From Colocasia esculenta (taxonomy: Eukaryota > Streptophyta > Magnoliopsida > Alismatales > Araceae), in contig CM024756.1 in NCBI GenBank assembly GCA_014218235.1, positions 75,762,152 through 75,826,151 on the forward strand: DNA of 64,000 nt, in the 5' to 3' direction. The translations under genes were made by a program, and so were the position numbers. Shown here in pieces: positions 1-12,130 of the stretch; positions within the stretch are counted from its first letter, which is position 1; each line of letters opens with the position of its first letter. The notes beneath the pieces are model-generated. The model had not been told where the DNA came from, searched no databases, and saw nothing but the letters and a program-made list of their open reading frames with translations.

Positions 1-2606
1 CCCATTGGTTTCATCGAATTTCATTTAGTAGATTTTGAATTATAAGCGTTTTGCCAAAGTTGTGCACTGTTAGGGATTTTCCTGTTCTTCATATGCTGCA
101 TGTGATTCAAGACCGAATTAGAGTAAACTCATAACATGAAAGTTATTCTACTAGTTATCCTCTTCAAGTTTTTTGTTGAACATTTCATCTAAATGTCATT
201 AGTTAGAGAGTATATAAGCATGGCAATAGGGTTGCTGCATGAAACTACGGTTTTAGGTTACAGTTGGTCTGATGTTGTGTTTGACTTGATCAAAGCCTAT
301 CGAAACCATCCTTATTTTCTAATTCTGATTTACTGGAAGTACCCTTGTATGTCTAGGTTGTTTTTAACTAGTTTCGTTATTTTCATACACTGTACATTTG
401 TTTTCTATTTCGGAAGCACCGTGTGTCCATATATGGCAGTTCTGGACCGCAAATCCAAGAACATGTCCTTGCTCTGTCAGGATCAGGCGCAGACCCTGTG
501 AACGCGACGGCACGATAGGTTGCGTTCAGAGGTCTTGTTGCGACAGCTCACTAGTCACTTTCTGAATGCGACGTGCGCTCCGTCGCTATCTGGCTGCCTG
601 ATCTGACCTCCAAGTCGCGTTCTTCACAACACCCTATCGCCTTCTGGTCCCGACCCGTCGCAACCCTTACAAGTGTCTGTCGCTATCTGACCTTCGGGTT
701 TGACAGACATGTTTCCTTCTTCATATGCCCCTGTCGCAATCTGCCTGCCTGATCAGACAAGCCTGTCGCGATCCTTACAAGGCTCTGTCGCGTTCTGACC
801 TGACCCCGTCGCTACCCTTACTGGGGTGCGTCGCGATCTCAGGATTTTTACATGAAACCACCTGTTTTCTTGCAAATCTTACCGCATATACCCGAGGTCT
901 GTTTAACGTGATATTTATTGTGTAAGTTGCATGTCTTGGGTCTGATCATTACATTATGTCTATTTAATGGCTTAAAAGTGTTTAACCCATTTAAAAAGCC
1001 TTAATTACATGAATATCATTCTAATTGCATTCTTAATGATATGATCATTCATGAAACTTGTGATTGACTCTTGTTACCATTCTAGCTTGATTAAAAATGA
1101 AAATTATTATCTTTAAATCTTGCAAACCCACGTGTAGTTAAATGCATTGTTCATTGCATGCCATCATGTTAAGTGCTTTCCGCGAGTTTGAGAATTGAGA
1201 CACGCTTACCGCACTACACACTCGCACTGTTAGGCAGCCCCTTTCTTGGGGATTTGGAAACTCTCTACCGGTCATTCCGAATCGGTAGACTAGTGACCTT
1301 TTCTCTAAGGCCTCCGTAAATCTCCTCTAACCATGGATTCCCACATGGCCGACGAGTTGGTTGTACCATTGAAGTTCCCTGGAGATAGCGTGCACTTTCT
1401 TTCTCTCCTTGATCTCGTGAGTGTGATTTACAATCTAGACTAAAGCCACTAATGTAAAGATTGAACTAAAGTATAAATCATACCGTTATGCTGCCCAACT
1501 TATCTCTTGACCATTGTATTCATGAAAACATGTCCAATTACTTATTACTTGTTCTGATCATCATCATGAACATGACATTACACATCCTTACTTATTGAAA
1601 CTCTCATTGGCCATTATTAATGACTGTGGGTATCTACATTTAAAAATTTACATGAGATGCTGACAGGGCACGGCGTGTGTCCAAGGGCTCTAATCTAGCC
1701 CCAATGACGGCGAGTCATAGATATACTGTTAACCATGGGGTATAATGATTACTGGCGTTGCATCTGCGCTGGGAGTCTTGCTTGCTTATTGAATGATAGA
1801 TAAAATACCACATACACGTGTCCTGGTGTACATTCTTGATGGATCTTTTCTCGGTGTACATTAGCGTCTACGTGCCGGATTTGTGTTACTTGATCATGCT
1901 CGTACATCCTTGCTTTCTTGCGTGCTATGGCCATCCTGCATTTAATGCAATTAGTGTTATCTTGCATTCTTGACATCTAGTGAGATCTTGCGTGCTTGTA
2001 CAAAGTGATCTATTACTAGTTCTATCTTGTCATCTTGTTCACAAATCTTGTTCTATCATAATCACTCTCTCTAGTTTGTCTCATGTATCATATTTTAATG
2101 AGTTTTATTCATACATGCATATCATGACATTCATCGTGCTTACCTAGTTCTAAATTGCTAATCACTTATATCATTGCCCGCACATTGAGATATAAATCCT
2201 ACTGGGCTAGTTTGTTCATCCCCTACTTTTACCCAATCTAGGTGACTATGAAGTTCAAGAGGAAGAGCAAGTCGAGGATGGGAATGCGTCCGAGTGATGA
2301 GCGTTCCAGTTATGAGTCCAGTTATAGTAGTTTGCTTCAAGTGTTAGTACCATGTAGTAGGAAGTGAGGTATCATGTACTTTTGCTTTATTGAGTCTTAG
2401 TCCTGTAATAGTTTTCACTTTGAATACAATAAGTTGAGATTTGAATACAATTTGTATTGAGTTCACATATGGGCCCTATTATGATGTTTGTGTTGATACA
2501 CATTTAGTGCGTGCTAGCTAGAGGCTTAGTTGACGACTGTCCACGTCTCGAAATATCGACTCGAATTAATAATTAATATTCGCTGTGTAATTCTCGGGAC
2601 GTGACA
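1..2606 (+). mobile_element. Gypsy (Tekay-like) LTR, element I, 3' 2.6 kb
   Basis: This stretch is a diverged copy, in opposite orientation, of the two 3.7-kb LTRs of element J (40626-44281 and 48950-52649). Shared landmarks include the block around AAGAGGAAGAGCAAGTCGAG near 2252 and the terminus CTCGGGACGTGACA. The first ~1.1 kb of the LTR lies left of the window. No primer-binding site follows the terminus, so this is a 3' LTR or a solo LTR rather than a 5' LTR. CG-rich words (TGTCGCGA, CGTCGC) cluster at about 490-840, the same place as the GTCGCGAC cluster in J, but many have decayed. No open frame in it is convincing. Confidence 0.85.
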
Positions 2607-3418
2607 TTATGAATAAGTCAGATTGACCAAGTCGTTATGAGATATAGAAAATCGTTGTGTTTAATGAATAAATCGTTGTGAAACACTTATCAAATCGTTA
2701 TAGAAAACAAATCGTTGTGTTCACTGAAGAAATCGTTGTGAAAGCAAATCGTTGTGTTCACTAAAGAAATCGTTGTGAAACACTTATCAAATCATTATAG
2801 AAAGCAAATCGTTATGCTTTCTAAAGAAATCGTTGCGATGACTTATATAATTGTTATGACAGGCAAGTCGTTACGCTTTCTAAAGAAATCGTTGCGATGA
2901 CTTATAGAATCGTTATGACAGGCAAGTCGTTACGCTTTCTAAAGAAATCGTTGCGATGACTTATAGAATCGTTATGATAGGCAAGTCGTTACGCTTTCTA
3001 AAGAAATCATTGCGATGACTTATAGAATCGTTATGATAGGCAAGTCGTTATGCTTTCTAAAGAAATCGTTGCGATGACTTATAGAATCGTTACAGCATTG
3101 ACTTGTTTGAAACAACATGACTTTTCAGTCTTATAAGGAACCGTTATGATGACTCTATTGAAATCGATATACTTACAAAGAATCGTTATGATCTTCAACA
3201 GAAATCGATATGGACTTTGAGAAAAATCATGTTGAAAAGATTAAAGCTTCAGAGAAGTAATGCATACCTTTATTGGCTTGTTTGACCTTGGTATTTTTCC
3301 TACACTTAAGACTTATGAAATATTCATTAGATATTATTGATAAAATCTAGTTTAGTTTTGTTAATCACCAATACATATGTAATTAATTAAAATTATATGA
3401 GGACAGACTGATCATCAG
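2607..3418 (-). repeat. Partial Sirevirus-like Copia LTR into which LTR I is inserted
   Basis: The right end (TGTTAATCACC, then an AT-rich stretch, then ACTGATCATCA) matches the ends of LTR E near 62513 and LTR M near 55821. On the - strand this is the start of an LTR beginning TGATGATCAG. Most of the segment is an AATCGTT-type tandem array. The other end of the LTR is absent because the Gypsy LTR abuts it at 2606. No coding sequence is seen. Confidence 0.7.
2620..3110. repeat. Tandem array of TCGTTACG/TCGTTATGA words, ~59-bp unit
   Basis: From about 2824 the array settles into a roughly 59-bp period with three TCGTT-centred words per unit, repeated about five times. Before that the units are shorter and irregular. 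Many words show CG changed to TG or CA. The same kind of array lies in LTRs C, M and E. Confidence 0.85.
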
Positions 3419-4719
3419 TGTCCGGTCTCTAGACGTATCCACGCGAGGTCCGGACGCAGACGGATCTCCTCGGTCTCCACGCGTCTCCCGGATCTCAGCT
3501 CCACCATGTGCCAGGAGAGAGAAGTGGTGGGGGCGCCCTAGGAGAGAGAGGAGGAGGCGGCCAAAGAGAAGACCTAGAGCTTGGGCCAGGGTTTAACTCT
3601 CCACGTGTATATATAGACTCTACGGTTTTTCATAAAAACCCAATTAATGTCTATATCGGTCATCCTGCCCAGTTTGCTCGGAACTCTATTGCGTGTGACC
3701 CTCTAGGCCAAGTGCAAGTCCAGTTTTCAGCCCATTAAGACCAATAACTCTTTATTGACTTACTGTAATTAATTAATATCTCATATCAATTAATTACACA
3801 ATCAATTATCGTCATGATAATTGACCGGGCTTCCAATCAAGTTGGGTGCCAAGCAACACCACTTGATCCTGGAAAGCATTGGGGTTCAGCAACCAATCAA
3901 GGAACCTTTTTCTGTCATCAGTTACCACGTGACTATAATCCTTCGCTCGTACAATGCTCTCGAGTGCACTTAGGGTATGGTCAACTGTCAAACCCTAATA
4001 CACGCACTCACTTGGATTAGATGCCACATAACAATATCAAAAACTCCTTTTCTGATATGTAGTTATGCCCTGGCCAGGGACTATTAGGCATCTTTCCCTA
4101 GAGCATTCACTCTCTTATTACCGAGAGCGAGCGATCCCATGTTGACCATACAATCACCTTCGAAGGTATTCCTCTAGATCCGAACACTTAACTGATTAAG
4201 ACCTCATGGCTAGAGATCTATAAGTAAAGGTCAAAACCCATAAGTCCACCAACAAGGTGTCCTTGGTGTCTCAAGTCTAAGGACCAATCACGCCACTGTG
4301 ACAATGAATCTAGCTGGTTGACAGTTAGGTAACATTACCATCCAACGATTCATAATGGATCAGTTCAGTGAACTCATTCTCCAATGAGCACCTATAGATT
4401 CACCTTAGTGTCTCCACACAAGTGACTATGAGACCAGTCACCCTCATCATATGAGCAGGTGCAACCTGTACTAGTCTAATCGGATATTCGATGTCCTTCT
4501 CGAATATCCTCCGACTAGAACAATTAAGAATATGTGTTTAAAGGACATTAATCCTATTGTTATGATCTCATCATAATTAGTATCCATTGCGCATATTCAT
4601 GGACTTCATAATGAAACGATAAACGAATTACACATAATGAATATAAAGGCTTATTATTATTATTAAAGAACAAGATTGTACAAGTTATGATTGGCTTGAG
4701 GACACCCCCATAACTAACA
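3419..4719 (-). repeat. Copia-type LTR, element K
   Basis: Read on the - strand the segment begins TGTTAGTTATGGGGGTGTCC and ends CCGGACA, giving TG...CA termini over about 1.3 kb. Just outside the - strand start is a purine-rich GGGAGTATG, suitable as a polypurine tract, so this would be a 3' LTR with its internal domain to the right. A TATATATA lies near 3608-3615. No 5-bp target duplication could be matched and no second copy is in the window, so the boundaries are tentative. It has no recognisable ORF and none of the CG-word arrays seen in the other LTRs. Confidence 0.5.
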
Positions 4720-4857
4720 CATACTCCCATGGTTAATAAGTACGTCAGGGTGCTCCTCCCCAGGACCAAACATGGCCCTTATGTATGCACACGCATGCGG
4801 TCGGGTGGACCGAAGTCCCAAGTAGTAGTGTCGATTTCAAGAGTATCACGGCCATTA
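4720..4857. other. Unassigned remnant, probably internal sequence of K
   Basis: A short segment between LTR K and the B insertion. On the - strand it ends in the purine run next to LTR K, so it may be the last internal bases of K. B split it, and its other half would start near 9262. No ORF or repeat is recognised. Confidence 0.3.
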
Positions 4858-4862
4858 GAGTC

Positions 4863-6621
4863 TGCTAAACCACTCTTATATCCTATCCTTTTATTTTGGT
4901 GATAAAAAGCTCATGATTATCATAAATGTCATTAATATATTCAATATCATTTTTATCAGAATGATTGTATTTTTCATATCCGAATTCTTTGGATGAATAT
5001 CCTACTCTGACACTTGAAAAGTCGAAGTAGTCCTTACTCCGAGTCTCAAGAAGTCGAAGTAACTAGTCCAATCTTACTTGGACGTCGAAGTGAGTGGTAC
5101 ATTGATTACCTCTGTAACATCGATTACCTTTATGAACATTGATTGCCTCTGTAACATCGATTACCTTTATGAAACATTGATTGCCTCTAAAACATGAATT
5201 AGTATTATACTTAAACATCGATTGCCTCTATATTTCAAATGTTTCAAAATGTCTTTGGCGCTCAAATGAAAGTTCAAATGTACTTCATACATTTAAACTA
5301 TTATTTCTCTGATTGATAGAAGATCTTTCTATTGTGTACCTTCTATCTTATCAGGGTAGGTAAGCAAAGGAGTCAGTAGAATTAAGAACTAAAATGACTC
5401 CTTCCTTATGCTAAAAAGTAAAGGCCTTACCTAACATATTTGGATGTCAGCGAAAATCATGGACTTGCACATAAGAAGATAGGGCTATCTGATGCAATAC
5501 ATCTGAAGTATAACATTCTCTTCTATGCATTAAATGTCTACATGAGTCTAGTTTTAACATGAGGAATCTGTTAAGACTCAAGCAAGCATCTGTTAGACAC
5601 AATGATAGTAGAAGGAGAGATGAAGAAGAAGATGAGCAAAGGCTAGAAGAGTCACAACGGATGCAAGGGCTCCCAACGGCCACTCTTCAACAGATCTGTT
5701 CAAGCTGGACTTTAAAAGACTGAAGCAAGGCTGAAGAACACAAGAGAACAAACCTGAAAATCATTCAAAGACTGTTCATCCAGTGAGAAGCCTCAAAGCC
5801 ATACACACTCAGAGCAAGAGAGAAAGAGCTCGAGCCCAAGAAGAAGTGTGCGTGCAAGCAACCATCTGAAGTCTTCAAGCATTCAAGTTTCTTTTCTCTC
5901 TTCACTCTCTCTGTGCATCATTGTACATCTGGGGAGAGTTTGTGAGCTAAGGGTTTAAGTCTCATTGTAGTTATCTTATAATCCTCTTAGCTCTCAAGTT
6001 ACTGCTGGAGATCAAGCAAGCTAAGTTCTTTTCTTTAGAACGTGATCTCTACAGCCTACCCATTCTTCCTTAAAGAAGAGCAATGGTTTTTCCTCTTCAA
6101 GGGTGAAGAGAAGAGCAGCCGAAGTGCTGGGTGTCTGTCCAGCTGTGAGATTGTACACAATGTTCCCCTTGTGTTAAGGGAGAACCTAGCTGGGGTTGGT
6201 GTCAACAGAACCTAGCTGGGGGTTTAAGTCTAGCAGAACTGCACTGGGGTTTATTCCAGGAGGGTGGCTTCTTGACCTGTAACAGAAGTGAGTTTCCTTC
6301 CTACTCAGAAAGGAAGAGGACCAGTGGGGAGCTCGGGGTTTGTATATCCTTGGGGGGATTGTACCCTGGTTAGTAAAATTCCACGATTTACTTAGGGACT
6401 GGACTTAGGTCTTCCTTTTGAGAACTACAAAATGAGGATAAAATTCTCTGTGTTTATTTGTGTGATTGTTTGTTCAAATTGCTTCCACACTACTACTCTA
6501 TCTACTGCACACAACTACATTCACTAACTAAAATTTTCAAGTGGTGTTTTTTATTTGTATTTTTAGAAAACTATTCACCCCCCCCCTCTAGGTTATCCTT
6601 TCTGCCATCTATGGGCCAACA
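4863..6621 (+). repeat. 5' LTR of element B
   Basis: Starts TGCTAAACCACTC, which corresponds to TGTTGAACCACTC at the start of LTR C, and ends GGGCCAACA. Near the start it has the family's TTTTGGTGATAA block. At about 5015-5240 it carries AAGTCGAAGTA words followed by CATCGATTACC words. Near the end is a C9 run in TTCACCCCCCCCC. About 830 bp of its 3' half is repeated in the 3' LTR at 8430-9256. Confidence 0.9.
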
Positions 6622-6635
6622 AGTGGTATCAGAGC
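6622..6635 (+). other. Primer-binding site of B (initiator-Met tRNA type)
   Basis: AGTGGTATCAGAGC directly follows the LTR end. The TGGTATCAGAGC core is complementary to the 3' end of plant initiator methionine tRNA. Confidence 0.92.
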
Positions 6636-6686
6636 ATTGGTCTCTAAATTTCAAGAAGATCTAACGATCTCAGAGCAAAAGATCAA

Positions 6687-8335
6687 ATGGCAGCTCAAGG
6701 ATTTGCCAAAGGCCAATCTGTCAACAGACCACCCTTGTTTGATGGAGAAGGTTACAACTATTGGAAGACAAGGATGGAGTTTTCCCTCCAAGGTTATGAT
6801 TATCAACTATGGACTATCATTGAAGAAGGAGATCTGATAGTTCTCAACCCAAGAGAGGAGTGGACAGACAATGACAGAAAATTGCTCTCACATAATAGTA
6901 AAGCCAAGAACCTCATTTGATGTGCTCTAACAAGAAGTAAGTTCCAAATGCTGACAGGTGAGACCATTACCCAAATGTATAGCAAATTTACTGATATAAC
7001 TAATGGTCTTGCAGGACTTGGAAAGATATACATCATTGGGATATGGTAAGAAAGATTCTCAGATCCCTACCAAACCAGTGGACACCCAAAGTGACAGCCA
7101 TTGAAGAAGCTAATGACCTTACAACTATGTCATTAGAAAAGCTCATTGGATCATTGATGGCACATGAAATCAATATGGAGTGACTATCTGCAAGCACATC
7201 TAAGAAAAATGTCACTAATGCTCTTAAAGTCTTAGCTGCTCCTTCCTCCTCTTCTTCTTCTAGTTTAGAAAATACAGGCTCTAAAGATACTGATGTAGAT
7301 GATGTACTGTCCAAGCTTCAGAGAATTATATAGAAGAAGAAGAATGGATCAAGAAGGATTCAAAAGAAAGACAAAAAGAAAAAGTAACCAATTTGTTATG
7401 AACGTAGGAAGCCTGAACATCTAAGACCATATTGTCCAAAGCTCAAGAAAACTGGTCAACAAGATAAATCCAAGAAGAAGCAAAGAAGTGATGAAATGCG
7501 CAAGAATTTCAGAAGGAGAGCCATGGCAGCTACTTGCGACAATGAAGAAGTCTCCAATTCAGATTCATCAAGCTTAGATTCAGAAAAAGAGCAGGTAAGT
7601 CTAGCTCTCATGGCAGGACTAGATGAGGTACATTCTGACCCATCATTTAATTCTTGCACTGATTCAGGTTCAGAGTCTGAAGATTTAGAAGATGTCTTTA
7701 ACGAATTTCATGAAAAACATAAAGGTGTTGTAAAAGAATTAAAGAATATGAAAAATAACCTTATTTGCTTAGAAAACATTAATTCTGATCTTAAATCAGA
7801 AATAGAACAATTGGACACAATTAAAGGAAAGTAAAAATAAAAATTATCTTTTGAATGGAGATTTAAAGAGCAAGAACAATGAAAAATTAGAGTAAGAAGA
7901 AAAATTGAAAACTCTAACTAAAGAAAATCTTTATTAAAAGAATCAGTTAGAAAATTAAAAAAAGTTAAAACATCTCTAGCTCTATGCTTAAATACGCAAA
8001 ATCTGGCAATAATAAACAAGGTCTTAGATATGAACCACCTAAAAAGGAAAACAAATTAAGTATCCTCAAAAACATCCATTGCCAAAATTTGTGAAAGAAA
8101 CAAGATGCCTCATAAAATGGCCCCTATAATGAACCAATGCTCTCAAAAGAAAAATGTGTCTAAAAATCATGTTCAAAACAAACATTACATTCATTGTGTT
8201 CTCATGCAATAATTAGGCCACATAGTAAAAATCTGCACAACTAGGCACTTAGTATGGATTCCAAAAGGATACTTTCATGCATCTAACCACCAAGGACCAA
8301 AACGATTTGGGTACCTACTTCTGAATAAGTTATTT
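6687..8335 (+). pseudogene. gag pseudogene of element B
   Basis: The ATG follows the primer site by about 50 bp and opens with the family's GQSVNRPPLFDG...YWKTRME start of Copia Gag. The frame stops after 77 residues. An internal deletion follows, then the WTPKVTAIEEA...LIGSLMAHE block, the first zinc knuckle (damaged, near 7400), and an acidic and serine-rich segment with a heptad-like stretch (7496-7834, the longest open piece). A damaged second knuckle ends in VWIPKGYFHASN. Several in-frame stops and shifts make it non-functional. It would have encoded the nucleocapsid/capsid of the particle. No pol follows. Confidence 0.88.
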
Positions 8336-8429
8336 GCAGGATAGCCTTAGAGCATTAGGAACAAAGGATGCTCAGGGCATTGGTGACTTCCAGCTCTTCA
8401 TCCAACTCAAATATGAAGAGGGAGTAGTC

Positions 8430-9256
8430 AACGCCATACACACTCAAAGCAAGAGAGGAAGAGCTCAAGCCCAAGAAGAAGTGTGCGCGCAAGCAACCAT
8501 TTGAAGTCTTCAACCATTCAAGCTTCTTTTCTCTCTTCACTCTCTCTGTGCATCATTGTACATCTGTGGAGAGTCTGTAAGCTGAGGGTTTAAGTCTCAT
8601 TGTATTTATCTTGTAATCCTCTTAGCTCTCCGGTTGCTACTGAAGATCAAGCAACCTGAGTTCTTTTCTTTAGAACTTGATCTCCACAGCCTGCTCATTC
8701 TTCCTTAAAGAAGAGCAAGGGTTTTTCATCTTCAAGGGTGAAGAGCAGACCAGCAGAAGTGCTGGGTGTCTGTCCGATTGTGGGATTGTACACAGTGTTC
8801 CCTTTGTGTTAAGGGAAGAACCTAGCTGGGGTTGGTGTCAGTAGAACCTAGCTGGGGGTTTAAGTCTAGCAAAACTGCACTGGGGTTTATTTCAGGAGGG
8901 TGGCTTCTTGACCTGTAATAGAAGTGAGTTCCTTCCTACTCAGAATGGAAGAGGACAGCGGGGAGCTGGGGGTTTGTATATCCTTGAGGCGATTGTACCC
9001 TGGTTAGTGAAATCTCAATATTTTCTTGGGGTCTGGATATAGGTCTTCCTTTTGAGAAGTACCAAACTAGGATAAAATTCTCTATGTTAATTTGTGCGAT
9101 TGTTTGTTTAAATTGCTTCCGCACTGCTACTCTATCTATTGCACACAACTACATTCACTAACCAAAATTTTCAAGTGGTGATTTTTATTTGTATTTTTAG
9201 AAAACCTATTCACCCCCCCCATCTAGGTTATCCTTGCTGCCATCCTTGGGCCAACA
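8430..9256 (+). repeat. Truncated 3' LTR of element B
   Basis: Matches the last ~830 bp of the 5' LTR, including the C-run at 9213-9220 and the terminus GGGCCAACA. It lacks the whole upstream part with U3 and the CG-word array. The missing sequence, together with the polypurine tract, was removed by one deletion inside the element. Confidence 0.88.
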
Positions 9257-9261
9257 GAGTC

Positions 9262-10087
9262 AAGAAGGGAGGAATTGTAGGATGTCATAGAAGCCAAGAA
9301 CATAAGCTCAGATCAAGGAACATTAAGAGTATAGGTTGACAAGAGTTCAAGAAAGCATGATAGATCATATCAAGCCATGCCAACGAGATCAAGTGGGTTC
9401 CTATACATTTTGCGTTATTATTGATTCAAAGGCAAGAAAACTCAATGATGGAGTTTAGTTGATTCATAGAGGAAGCAAATATCAACATAATTAGGAGTCA
9501 TTAGAATAATCTTCACATTATTACAGCTTTTAGACACAAGTCAAGTCCTTGGTTACTGTCTTACTGATTGCTCTTCTATAGGATAGATCACAAGGCTGTA
9601 GAAGTTCCACAAAGGGGCCAGTCGAATTGGCGGTCGAAGTGTACAAGAGAGAGGGCAGTCGAAGTGTCCATGAGGGCCAGTCGAATTGGTGGTCGAATTG
9701 TAAAAGAGACAGAGTAGTCGATTTGAGCTTGAACAGGAAGGAAGAAGGGTCTTTAGAAAACTCAAGGATGCCTAAACCCCATGATGCTGATAGCAAGGTT
9801 TCAATGGTGGATAAAAACTTAGACAAGGTTTCTAACAAGGGAGTTGTTGGAACAATCACATGATCAGACTTGGAGGTTGCACTTCCAGTTTTAGGGTTCC
9901 AGAAATGCATGGGTACATAGACAAATCAAATGGGATCCTATTGTAGATGTGAGATTTGGCCCATCTCCGCATTGGTCATTGGCCCATTAAGCCTTGTTTG
10001 ACTCCTTTGTTGACTCACCTTGGATACCATGTAGATGTCAACATCAATTGTCGTTTACCTTATGTTGACGGCATGGCACCTGAACGT
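9262..10087. other. Unassigned retroelement-like spacer
   Basis: A purine-rich AAGAAGGGAGGAATTG lies at its left edge, like a polypurine tract followed by TGTAGGATG, so an old LTR could start near 9276. A cluster of GTCGAA(T/G)TG words lies at 9618-9722, and GTCAAC/TTGACGGC words lie at 10035-10090. Short open frames on both strands have no recognisable domain. It sits between B and D and is probably more LTR material, but I could not assign it. Confidence 0.4.
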
Positions 10088-12070
10088 TGACGAACAATTT
10101 ATCTCCACTCATATATTTTGGTGATAAACAAAACCATGAAAAATATTTGACTAACATATTTTTCCGACATTTGTCAACATGAATCAAATGAAATAAATTC
10201 TGTAAGTTGGCTACACTTATTTAAATTAGAAGTCAATTGCATATGAATTATCTAAGTCAACATCGATTATTTTTGTAAGTTCACATCGACTACTGTTTTA
10301 CTCTCACATCGATTACAGTCTACTTAAACATCGACTATGTTTCAACATCGATTACTCTCACATCGATTATAGTCTACCTAAACATCGATTACGCTTCAAC
10401 ATCGATTACTCGCATATCGATTATAGTCTACTTAAACATCGTGATTACTCTCACACCGATTATAGTCTACTTAAACATCGATTACGCTTCAACATAAACT
10501 ACTCGGACATCGATTACGTTTAGACATCGATTGCCTTTACAATGACTATCTTAAACATCGACTATGCTTAACATCGATTATGTTTAAACATTGACTTCAT
10601 TCATATAGATTATGATTCAACATCGATTATGTTTAAACATCGACTACATGCACATCGATTATGATTCAACATCGGTTTTGTTTAAACATCAACTACGTTT
10701 ACAGATTATAATTGAACATCGATATGTTCACATCAACTGTGTTTGAACATCGATTATTCCTTAGTCATTAATATTCTTTGAACATCGACTGCATTGCCTT
10801 GAAAATGACTTTTACGATAATCATATAGATTATGGTTATAACTAAAGTTTTATTGATCATGATAAATTAGCCTTAATCATATCTTGCCTCGCAGTTCCTT
10901 TCAAATTAAATTTGAAATGTTGTGCATTTCAAACTTTCTCACAAATTGTTGCATATCCTTTGCACACAAGCATTTATTGATTATCATGGGTACAGTTTCT
11001 ATGCTCATCATCTTTTACTATTTACCACTTTCATGACATATCAGCTAGAACTTTAAATAATGACAGAATGGTATTTCCTCTTTAGTATATCCTCCTGCAT
11101 CATGGCCAGTGACATTGACTGACAGTTTCGATACGTTTGAGCTGTCTACCTTCAAGCATTTATTATCTGCAAGTTTCCGGTAGTCACATATGTTTACAAC
11201 GTTGGACATGCCATGTTCACCAGAGCAAAGAAGATATTCATATGATCTCTGTCTCACTATATGTCTCTATCCAAGCATTTATTATCTACAAGTTTTTCGG
11301 CTCTCTTACATTAGACCTGCTACAACTATCAAGAGACACGTTTCAAGACAAGAGACAAAATGAACACTTCAATAGATACTTCATCAAGAGAAAATAAATA
11401 GAAGTATGTTGACGCAATGAAGACCAGCTTTTCAGATAGAAAAATAGAAGAGCTTGCTACTTCATTGAGATCAATACTCTTTCTCTTAGCTCTCCAAAAG
11501 CACTATTCCTCAATCCTTTCTTTAGTGAGAGAGCTTGTTTAGATCTGAGAAATTTTCTTCTGGGTGTAATTCTTTTCTCTCTCAAATTCCGCCTCAGATT
11601 AAGCACTGTATTGTTGCTATTAGCTTGGTCTAGGGGCCATCACCTCTTTACTCTTCTTTCAGTTAACTCTTCATCAGTGAAGAAAGGACCTGCTGTATAG
11701 TGGGTGGTTCTTTCCCTTTTGTGGAAAGGAAGTCTTGTTGTAACATGTGGTGTATTGCCTCTTCGTTAAGTGAAAAGAAGGCCAGCTGGTGTTAGATGTG
11801 TAAGTGTCCTTGTGGGGGACTGTACCCTTGGTTAGTGGAATCCCAAGTTGTTGCTTGGGGACTGGATGAAGGATTCCTTGTGATAGGAGATCTGAACCAG
11901 GATAAAATTTCAGTTGTTCATGTGATTGTTTTGTCTACTTATCCACTGTCATTAACTCTAACTCTTTCGGTTAGTGTTTAAAAAGTTATTTTGTACAGAA
12001 TATATCTAAGACGAATTTTTTGCAATCCACTCACCCCCCCCCCTTCCCTGGGCTTGCAACCTGGTCAACA
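10088..12070 (+). repeat. 5' LTR of element D
   Basis: It probably starts TGACGAACAATTT, comparable to TGATGAACAG in LTR M, and then has the family's TTTTGGTGATAA block. It ends CTTGCAACCTGGTCAACA directly before a primer site. A C10 run lies near the end (12034-12043). The U3 holds many CATCGATTA words. The start could lie a few bases or more upstream, since no target duplication was found. Confidence 0.75.
10255..10765. repeat. ATCGATTA word cluster in LTR D
   Basis: About twenty copies of ACATCGATTAC or ACATCGACTA variants, spaced roughly 15-35 bp apart, in irregular order. ATCGAT is a palindrome, and decayed copies (ATTGAT, ATCAAC) occur. The cluster lies in the first third of the LTR, the position seen in other families here. 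Confidence 0.8.
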
Positions 12071-12084
12071 GTGGTATCAGAGCC
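12071..12084 (+). other. Primer-binding site of D
   Basis: GTGGTATCAGAGCC starts at the base after the LTR terminus GTCAACA. It is the initiator-Met tRNA type. Confidence 0.92.
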
Positions 12085-12130
12085 AAGTCTCTTCAAGGAG
12101 TAGATCTCACGATCTGAAGAGTAAAGATAA

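Larger units (their letters stand above)
4863..9256 (+). mobile_element. Element B: decayed gag-only Sirevirus-like Copia
   Basis: The order is LTR, primer site, gag, truncated LTR. The element is bounded by a perfect 5-bp target duplication, GAGTC, at 4858-4862 and 9257-9261, so both outer ends are intact. It lacks pol: sequence passes from the second zinc-knuckle region of gag to about 40 bases of unclear origin and then into an internal point of the 3' LTR. It belongs with element C, which also lacks pol from the same place. The gag has several stops, so it could only have moved with help from a related autonomous element. Confidence 0.92.

Noticed and set aside
193..501. 102-codon frame with hydrophobic segments at the left end
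   Set aside because: It is inside LTR I. The matching regions of the J LTRs do not keep it open, so the apparent membrane helices are chance in AT-rich DNA.
5447..5683. Serine/leucine-rich 78-codon - strand frame resembling a signal peptide
   Set aside because: It is the antisense of a GAAGAAGAAGA stretch within the 5' LTR of B. There is no support from a second copy.
9530..9910. 126-codon frame on the - strand
   Set aside because: No recognisable domain. It overlaps a + frame of similar length and covers the GTCGAA word cluster of an unassigned repeat.
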